A DNA stretch of 64,000 nucleotides, taken from positions 248,001 to 312,000 of the forward strand of contig CAIKBL010000051.1 in the NCBI GenBank assembly GCA_903825645.1, given 5' to 3'. The DNA comes from an uncultured Pseudomonadota bacterium. GTDB taxonomy: Bacteria > Pseudomonadota > Gammaproteobacteria > Ga0077536. Below are positions 57,716 to 64,000 of this stretch, in pieces. Position 1 is the stretch's first letter. Each line of letters opens with the position of its first letter. The position numbers and the translations under genes are program-made. The notes beneath the pieces are model-generated. The model made no database searches and was not told where the DNA came from. It saw only the letters and a list, made by a program, of their open reading frames with translations.

Positions 57716-60547
57716 ATGTCCCCACGGTTATCCCGTCGCAAGACTGCCTGGCATAGGACCGCACGCCGCAGGGCTTTAAAAATAGGTGGAGTGATCATAC
57801 TGCTTGGCCTCGGTGTGATTGTCTGGCGCGCCAAAGTTGCTCCGGATTCTAGTCAATACTTAAGCGCCGGTGATAGTGCGCGCAAGGCTAAAGCCTATAG
57901 TTCGGCGGCGATCCATTATAAGAATGCCCTACTGGTAAGTCCGGATAATCTTGAGGCGCGTTGGCATCTCGGCCAGAGTTACTTAGCGTTGAAGCGGATC
58001 CCTGAGGCCTTCTCCGCTTTGAAGACCGCTCAAGCCATCGGCGAAAAACAGCCCGAATTTTGGCTTGATTTGGCCCGCGCGCAACTGGAAACCGGTCGTT
58101 TCGCCGACACCCTAAAGTCGTTAAAGCAATATCAAGGCCCTGACCACGCAGAGGCCTTAGCACTGGAAGCCCGGGCGAACCTCGGGCTCGGCAAAGACGA
58201 AGAAGCCAAGACCGTGTTGTCGACAGCGGTGGCAAAAGATCCCGATGCCGTCTCTCTGCAGCTCGCCACTGCCCGACTTGCCCTGTCTGAACACGATTTG
58301 ACCGGCGCAGCGGCGGCGGTGACTAGAGCCTTGGAACTGGCGCCGGACAACCCGGAGGCCCTCTTGGTTCGTGGACGTATCCAGATGTTGCAGGGGACGC
58401 CGGCCGCGGCAGAGGCCACTTATCAGCATGTACTCGAACTCCAGAAATCCGACCCGGCCGCCCTCGCCGGCGCACTAGAGGCCATCCTCTCGCAAGGAAA
58501 AACGACCGATGCACCAGAGCTTGTAGCAAGACTCTCGAAGGAGAGTCCCAAGGCGATTAGCGTCCAATTCTTCCAAGGCTGGATTGCCTATGCCCAGAAC
58601 GACTGGTCAGGAGCCGAATCCGCAATGAGCCGGGTGATTACCGCCAGACCAAATCACCCGCAGGCGTTGTTGATGCTGGCCGACAGCTGCCTGCGCCAAG
58701 CGAAGTTTAATCAAGCTGAAGCCTATCTAAAAACCTTCAACGGCTTTTATCCCGATCAGCCGCCAGCCCTTAAATTAATGGCATCGCTTTATCTTAAAGA
58801 GCACCGCGCCCAAGACGCGGTAAATGTGCTCGCACCACTGACAAAACTGGAAAAACCTGATGTGGGCTCGCTTGCCCTGCTCAGCTATGCCAGCTACGCG
58901 GCGGGTGATCTCCAACGCGGCAAAGCCTTCCTACAGCGGGCCGAGACACTCGCACCTGACTCCAAGGCGCTCCAGATGCAGCAAGCGCTGGGCGATCTCG
59001 TCGCTGGGGACGAAAAAGCGGGCATCTCCGAGCTCGAAGGCCTGGCGAAAGGGCCAGAGGCAGGGGCACCCCGGCAGGCACTGACGTACTTCCATCTCAT
59101 GAAAGGGAATAACGAATCCGCGCTGGAATCCGCGCAGGCTTTGGCGTTACTCAAGCCGCAAGATCCACTCGCCCAAAATCTGCTCGGCATCGCGCTCGCG
59201 CGCATCGAAGACAATACGGGGGCAGAAGAAGCTTTCAAGAAAGCGCTGGCCATCAATTCAAAATTCGCGCCGGCACTAGCTAACCTAGGCTTCCTGGCAC
59301 TCTCCAAAAATGACGTCTCGAACGCAACAGATCTGCTTAAGAAAGCGCTGGTAGCAGACGGCAGCTACACGACCGCATCCGTCGCCCTAGCGGCGCTCGC
59401 CGAGCGTCGTGGCGCACCCGCCGAGACCATGAAACTGCTTGAAGAGGCCGTAGCCGCCCAGCCCAATGCTGCGCAACCCCGCTGGCTGCTAGCCGAGCGC
59501 CATCTCCGGGTCGGAGAGCTTCCCGAAGCCACTAAGCAAGCAGAAGCTGCGAACGCTATTAACCCCCGTGATCAAAATTCTCGCTTGCTCTGGGCGTCTT
59601 TTTTGAGCAGGGCTGGACGCCCCGCCGAAGCGGTCGATCTCCTTCAAAAAATGACTCACGAAAAGCCCGATTTAATGCCCGCGATCGCGCTCCTGGGCCA
59701 CGCGGCGCGCCTTGATCATCAGTGGGATCTCGCCCGCAGTAGTTACCGGACCGTGCTCGCCAACTCACCGGCCAAAGCCGACGTGCTATGGGGACTTCTC
59801 GGCGTGGAAATTGCGGAAAAAAACTATTCCGAGGCGACCAACGTGGTCAGAACCATGCGTAAGCAACTGACCAATACGGAAGATGCTGAGCGCGCCAATG
59901 GTGAGCTTGCAGCTGCGCAAAATCGCCATGCCGAAGCTGTCACTATTTTCTCCGCTATCCAGCAACGTCATCCGAACACTACAAATCTGATGCGGCTAGC
60001 GGATGCGCAACAGCAAAAAGGGGATATCACGCAGGTCGACAAAACCTTGTCCACTTGGCTTGATACACATCAGGAGGATACCGAAGTCCGGCTGCGGCTA
60101 GGCTCTGATCAGCTAATTCACGGCGAAACGCGCGACGCTCAGGCGACATTTGAGAAAGCGCTGGTACACGCAGCGGACAACGCGATTGCGCTGAATAATC
60201 TCGCTTGGTTGTACGACAAGGCGGAAGATCCCCGCGCGTTGAGTCTCGCTGAGCGCGCCCACCGGATCCTACCGAACAGTGCGGAGACGGCAGACACCCT
60301 AGCTTGGATTCTGGCCCGACAGCAGGCTTTTCAAAAAGCCCTGCCACTGCTAGAAAAAGCGCATAGCCTTCGGCCAGATGAGCCTAATATCCAGTACCAC
60401 GAAGCCTATACGCTGGCCGAACTGGGAAACAAAGACAAGGCGCGCTCGCTACTTGAAGACTTGCTCGCCAAAAAACGCCCATTTGAGGCGGAAAATGACG
60501 CACGTGCGCTGTTACGAAAATTATCGAACCACAGCGGCGTGGAATAG
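57716..60547 (+). CDS. PrsT-like TPR-repeat protein (PEP-CTERM-system type)
   Basis: N-terminal TM/signal, then about 900 aa of TPR repeats beginning SSQYLSAGDSARKAKAYSSAAIHYKNALLVSPDNLEARWHLGQSYL. Confidence 0.85.
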   Translation: MSPRLSRRKTAWHRTARRRALKIGGVIILLGLGVIVWRAKVAPDSSQYLSAGDSARKAKAYSSAAIHYKNALLVSPDNLEARWHLGQSYLALKRIPEAFSALKTAQAIGEKQPEFWLDLARAQLETGRFADTLKSLKQYQGPDHAEALALEARANLGLGKDEEAKTVLSTAVAKDPDAVSLQLATARLALSEHDLTGAAAAVTRALELAPDNPEALLVRGRIQMLQGTPAAAEATYQHVLELQKSDPAALAGALEAILSQGKTTDAPELVARLSKESPKAISVQFFQGWIAYAQNDWSGAESAMSRVITARPNHPQALLMLADSCLRQAKFNQAEAYLKTFNGFYPDQPPALKLMASLYLKEHRAQDAVNVLAPLTKLEKPDVGSLALLSYASYAAGDLQRGKAFLQRAETLAPDSKALQMQQALGDLVAGDEKAGISELEGLAKGPEAGAPRQALTYFHLMKGNNESALESAQALALLKPQDPLAQNLLGIALARIEDNTGAEEAFKKALAINSKFAPALANLGFLALSKNDVSNATDLLKKALVADGSYTTASVALAALAERRGAPAETMKLLEEAVAAQPNAAQPRWLLAERHLRVGELPEATKQAEAANAINPRDQNSRLLWASFLSRAGRPAEAVDLLQKMTHEKPDLMPAIALLGHAARLDHQWDLARSSYRTVLANSPAKADVLWGLLGVEIAEKNYSEATNVVRTMRKQLTNTEDAERANGELAAAQNRHAEAVTIFSAIQQRHPNTTNLMRLADAQQQKGDITQVDKTLSTWLDTHQEDTEVRLRLGSDQLIHGETRDAQATFEKALVHAADNAIALNNLAWLYDKAEDPRALSLAERAHRILPNSAETADTLAWILARQQAFQKALPLLEKAHSLRPDEPNIQYHEAYTLAELGNKDKARSLLEDLLAKKRPFEAENDARALLRKLSNHSGVE

Positions 60548-60563
60548 CCAGTAAGGACGTCCA

Positions 60564-60585
60564 CGCAGCGCCATTCGGTGCTGCG
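60564..60585. terminator. Hairpin between convergent prsT-like and epmA genes; possible bidirectional terminator
   Basis: cgcagcgccattcggtgctgcg: 9-bp stem with one G-T wobble, ATTC loop, between two convergent gene ends; no strong T-tract. Confidence 0.4.
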
Positions 60586-60602
60586 CGGCGGAATCGAAAA
60601 AA

Positions 60603-61577
60603 TTAAACGCCGGTTTGTGACGGGAACGCAATAACACGACGGATCTCGCGCTCATCTAGAAGCAGCATCAGCAGCCGATCTAGGCCCAGTGCTACTCCTG
60701 CGCACGCCGGCAGCCCTGCCTGTAAGGCCGCAAGCAGCGCCTCATCAATTGCCTGCATGGGGAGTCCCAGCGCCTGCCGACGAGCGTTCTCCCCAAGATG
60801 GCGCGCGCGCTGCTCTGAGGCGAGAGTGACTTCATGAAAGCCGTTCGCGAGTTCGACCTCGCCAACCACTAATTCAAACCGTTCAGCAACGGCGGGGATC
60901 CCCGGCCTAACGCGCGCGTAAGCGCACTGCTCCACCGGAAAATCGTAAATAAGGAATGCCCTGTCTTGCGGTAAGGACGGCATGATGGCGCAACCCAAAA
61001 ACCAGTCCAGCAGGAGCACACGGTCTTGTTGACTAGCCTGGTCGAACAGCGCGCCGCGGGAACGCGCCAGATCCGCGAGCGCCGCCGTCGGCGCGAGGTG
61101 CGGATCTAGCCCTGTCGCGGCCAGACATAGCGCAGCATAGGACGCCTTTTCCACCGCCAGCGGAAATCCGATAACGTTCAGCAGGCCCATCACATCGTCC
61201 ATCAAACCGTGGTGATCCAAGCCCACCCGGTACCATTCCAACAGGCTGAATTCTTCCTGATGCAAAGGGCTGTGTGCTTCCCGACGAAAGGCATGACAGA
61301 TCTGATAGATGTCGCCAGATCCCGCGGCAATCAATCGTTTCATCGCATATTCAGGCGAGGTCTGGAGAAAACCAGTATTGCCCTGAACCCCGGGCACCGT
61401 GAAACTCGTCAGCGCCGGATCCGTGCTCCCGTACGGCGTGATCAAGGGGGTTTCCACCTCCATCGCGCCCGTCTGCGCAAAATAGCCACGGAGATCACCA
61501 AGCAGCCCGGCACGCCGGCGGAGCGTGGCGAGATCGGCGCTCGGGCGCCAATCAGGTCGTGGAGAAGACGAGGGCAA
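60603..61577 (-). CDS. epmA: EF-P lysyltransferase EpmA (GenX/PoxA); start uncertain, in-frame TTG at 61577 proposed
   Basis: Class II LysRS-like: FAQTGAMEVETPLITPYGSTDPALTSFTV, FLQTSPEYAMKRLIAAGSGDIYQICHAFRREAHSPLHQEEFSLLEWYR, GVALGLDRLLMLL. The ATG ORF to 61781 would overlap efp by 185 nt. Confidence 0.9.
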   Translation of the reverse strand: MPSSSPRPDWRPSADLATLRRRAGLLGDLRGYFAQTGAMEVETPLITPYGSTDPALTSFTVPGVQGNTGFLQTSPEYAMKRLIAAGSGDIYQICHAFRREAHSPLHQEEFSLLEWYRVGLDHHGLMDDVMGLLNVIGFPLAVEKASYAALCLAATGLDPHLAPTAALADLARSRGALFDQASQQDRVLLLDWFLGCAIMPSLPQDRAFLIYDFPVEQCAYARVRPGIPAVAERFELVVGEVELANGFHEVTLASEQRARHLGENARRQALGLPMQAIDEALLAALQAGLPACAGVALGLDRLLMLLLDEREIRRVIAFPSQTGV

Positions 61578-61596
61578 ACGTAGACCAGCGAGCGGA

Positions 61597-62169
61597 CTAT
61601 TCTTCTTTTGCTCTAGACGCGTACTCACCGGTACGGGTATCGATCCTGAGCAGGGAGCCTTCCTCAATGAAAAGCGGCACCTTGACCACAGCGCCGGTTT
61701 CCATGGTGGCCGGCTTTGTGCCGCCGGTGGCCGTATCGCCGCGCATACCCGGGTCAGTTCGTGTGATTTTGAGAATGACAAAATTGGGGGGTGTCACCCC
61801 GATAGGCTCGCCATTCCAGAGCATGACACTGCAGAGTTCCTGCCCCTTGAGCCACTGCCCAGCGTCGCCCACGACGGCATGAGACGCCTGAATCTGCTCG
61901 AACGTGGACTGATTCATGAAATGCCACGCCTCCCCATCGGAATAGAGATACTGCATCTCGGCTTCTACAATGTCCGCAGCCTCAACCGAATCCCCCGACT
62001 TAAAAGTGCGTTCGATGACCCTCCCCGTGCGCAGGTTACGCACGCGAACCCGATTGAATGCCTGTCCTTTGCCGGGTTTTACCATTTCGTTTTCGACGAT
62101 GTTGTACGGATCTGCATCGAGAATTATTTTCAGACCGGGCTTGAATTGGTTCGTGCTGTAGGTCGCCAT
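61597..62169 (-). CDS. efp: Elongation factor P
   Basis: [73 protein letters not shown] loop Lys. Confidence 0.97.
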   Translation of the reverse strand: MATYSTNQFKPGLKIILDADPYNIVENEMVKPGKGQAFNRVRVRNLRTGRVIERTFKSGDSVEAADIVEAEMQYLYSDGEAWHFMNQSTFEQIQASHAVVGDAGQWLKGQELCSVMLWNGEPIGVTPPNFVILKITRTDPGMRGDTATGGTKPATMETGAVVKVPLFIEEGSLLRIDTRTGEYASRAKEE

Positions 62170-62201
62170 TAGAATGAAGCTCACATCAGAAGAGGCGGCA
62201 T

Positions 62202-63206
62202 ATGATAGCGCGAAGATTCGTAAAAACAGAGTCGCGGGACTGGGTGACGGCACTGCGCGAGGCGTACACCGATCCTGCCCTGCTTCTTCAGGACCTTGGG
62301 TTGACCTCCGCCGACACCGGATATGAACCCGCGATGACGGTCAAATTTGACTTCCGAGTACCCCGCGCCTATGCCAGGCGGATGAATCCGGGCAGGCCGA
62401 ACGACCCTCTGTTGCGCCAGGTGTTGCCGCATCGTGCGGAAAATACGTCCGCGCAGGGCTTCAATGCAGATCCGGTGGGTGATCTGGCCGCCATGCACCG
62501 CCCAGGGCTCCTGAAGAAATATCACGGCCGCGCCCTGCTCTTGTTGACCGGGGCGTGCGCCGTAAACTGCCGCTATTGTTTCCGGCGGGAATTTCCTTAC
62601 CAAGGACTGGTCGGATCTCCGCAACTCTCGGCGGGGCTCGCCGATATTGCCAGCGATCCGTCGATCCGTGAAGTCATCTTGAGTGGGGGCGACCCACTCA
62701 TGTTGAAAGACGCCCCGTTGAGCGAGCTGCTGCAACGACTCGAATCAATTCCGCACCTGCTACGCCTGCGCATTCATACGCGGTTGCCCTTGGTGTTGCC
62801 CGCACGCGTGACGCCCGCCTTACTGACCGCGCTTGCCAGGACGCGGCTGCAGACTGTCCTGGTGATGCATGTCAATCATGCACAGGAAATTGACGAAGCA
62901 GTCATCACCGCCAGCCGAGCGCTTACCGAACATCGGGTTACCCTACTCAATCAGTCCGTATTGCTCCGCGGCGTCAATGACGACGCAGCTGTTTTGGCTG
63001 CGCTCTCGGAACAGCTGTTTGTCGCTGGCATCCTACCTTACTATTTGCACATGCTGGACCGGGTCAGCGGTGCGGCGCATTTCGAAGTCGAGGAGAAAAC
63101 TGCAGTGGCCCTGCATCAAGACTTGATGGGCTTACTACCGGGATTTCTGGTCCCTCGGCTCGTGCGAGAAGTGGCAGGCGCCCCCTACAAAATGCCCCTG
63201 CGCTGA
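62202..63206 (+). CDS. epmB: EF-P beta-lysylation radical SAM aminomutase
   Basis: [17 protein letters not shown] radical-SAM CxxxCxx[41 protein letters not shown]; divergent from efp. Confidence 0.96.
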   Translation: MIARRFVKTESRDWVTALREAYTDPALLLQDLGLTSADTGYEPAMTVKFDFRVPRAYARRMNPGRPNDPLLRQVLPHRAENTSAQGFNADPVGDLAAMHRPGLLKKYHGRALLLLTGACAVNCRYCFRREFPYQGLVGSPQLSAGLADIASDPSIREVILSGGDPLMLKDAPLSELLQRLESIPHLLRLRIHTRLPLVLPARVTPALLTALARTRLQTVLVMHVNHAQEIDEAVITASRALTEHRVTLLNQSVLLRGVNDDAAVLAALSEQLFVAGILPYYLHMLDRVSGAAHFEVEEKTAVALHQDLMGLLPGFLVPRLVREVAGAPYKMPLR

Positions 63207-63255
63207 AAACATCAAAAAAGCCTGTAATTCACACGCAACGCGACAGTGTCTTCCA

Positions 63256-63990
63256 TCAGCGCAGCATGTCCGATGCGAGTTTCACTACAAGCACTGCGAC
63301 CACCCCAAGAAATGCGCGCCGCACAAAGTGGCTACCATGGCGCAATGCTAGGTGGGTACCGCACAGCGCACCGAGGATATTACAAACCGCCATGATGCCT
63401 GCCACGCCCCAAAATACCGAGCCATGAGGCAAGAAATAGGCCAGCGCTGCGAAATTGGTCGCCACATTGAGACATTTCGCGTAAGCCGAAGCGTGCAGAA
63501 AGTCGAAGCCCAGGAAGCGTACCCACAGAAAAATCAGGAAAGTTCCCGTGCCGGGACCAAAAACGCCATCGTAAAAACCGATGCCAAGGGCAATGCCACA
63601 ACCGACGCCGATTTCCGCGCGGGGCCGCAGCCTAGGCGAATGCCGGAGGCCTAGATGCGGACTCAGCGCGGTATAGATCCCGACCAGCACCAAGAGAACT
63701 AAAGCTATTGGCCGCATAACGGCCACAGGCAAATGGGCGACGGTACGCGCGCCGCCCCATCCGCCCAATAACGCCGCCAGAAGCGCTGGCAGGAGCAGCA
63801 GATAGCGGAAATGCACCCGGTTAGCGTATCGGTATGCCGCGGTCGCCGTACCCCAGATTGAGGCTAGTTTATTAGTCCCAAACAGGACGGCGAGTGGCGC
63901 GCTCGGATAACTCAGGAGCAACGCAGGTAGTTGGAGCAGCCCCCCGCCACCGCTGATCGCATCAACGAATCCCGCCAAAAAGGCGGCCAA
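63256..63990 (-). CDS. TSUP (TauE/SafE) family permease; 5' end at or beyond window edge
   Basis: MAAFLAGFVDAISGGGGLLQLPALLLSYPSAPLAVLFGTNKLASIWGTATAAYRY; FYDGVFGPGTGTFLIFLWVRFLGFDFLHASAYAKCLN. Confidence 0.92.
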   Translation of the reverse strand: MAAFLAGFVDAISGGGGLLQLPALLLSYPSAPLAVLFGTNKLASIWGTATAAYRYANRVHFRYLLLLPALLAALLGGWGGARTVAHLPVAVMRPIALVLLVLVGIYTALSPHLGLRHSPRLRPRAEIGVGCGIALGIGFYDGVFGPGTGTFLIFLWVRFLGFDFLHASAYAKCLNVATNFAALAYFLPHGSVFWGVAGIMAVCNILGALCGTHLALRHGSHFVRRAFLGVVAVLVVKLASDMLR

Positions 63991-64000
63991 CCCTAGCGTT

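Overview
Chromosome-like window from a Gram-negative bacterium (probably a proteobacterium, judged by gene content only). No rRNA, tRNA, CRISPR array or intact mobile element was recognised. Left to right: (i) about 0-19 kb, all minus strand: an exopolysaccharide/exosortase cluster with a FkbM-like methyltransferase truncated by the window edge, a WecA-like transferase, a fused exosortase-EpsI, an O-antigen ligase/polymerase-like protein, three glycosyltransferases, AsnB-type amidotransferase, WecB, ExeA-like ATPase, BY-kinase, Wzz, outer-membrane beta-barrel, Wza and ManC; (ii) 19.3-29.9 kb: a type II secretion system split into two convergent blocks, gspCDEF (+) and gspGHIJKLM (-); (iii) 30.2-37.3 kb: a MoxR/DUF58/BatA/BatBC/BatD operon; (iv) 37.4-39.6 kb: a REC-PAS-GGDEF-EAL protein; (v) 39.8-43.4 kb: a three-gene cassette of a STAS protein, an NCS2-type permease with a degenerate HATPase-like tail, and a membrane SpoIIE/PP2C phosphatase, which is the best candidate for an under-described system; (vi) 43.8-64 kb: mostly housekeeping genes (mlaC-like, type-2-like ileS, sufE, cysS, metK, quinone oxidoreductase, trxB, dimeric dUTPase, MBL hydrolase, DinG-type helicase, PrsT-like TPR protein, epmA-efp-epmB, TSUP permease). 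All calls come from reading translations and motifs by eye; no database search was run.
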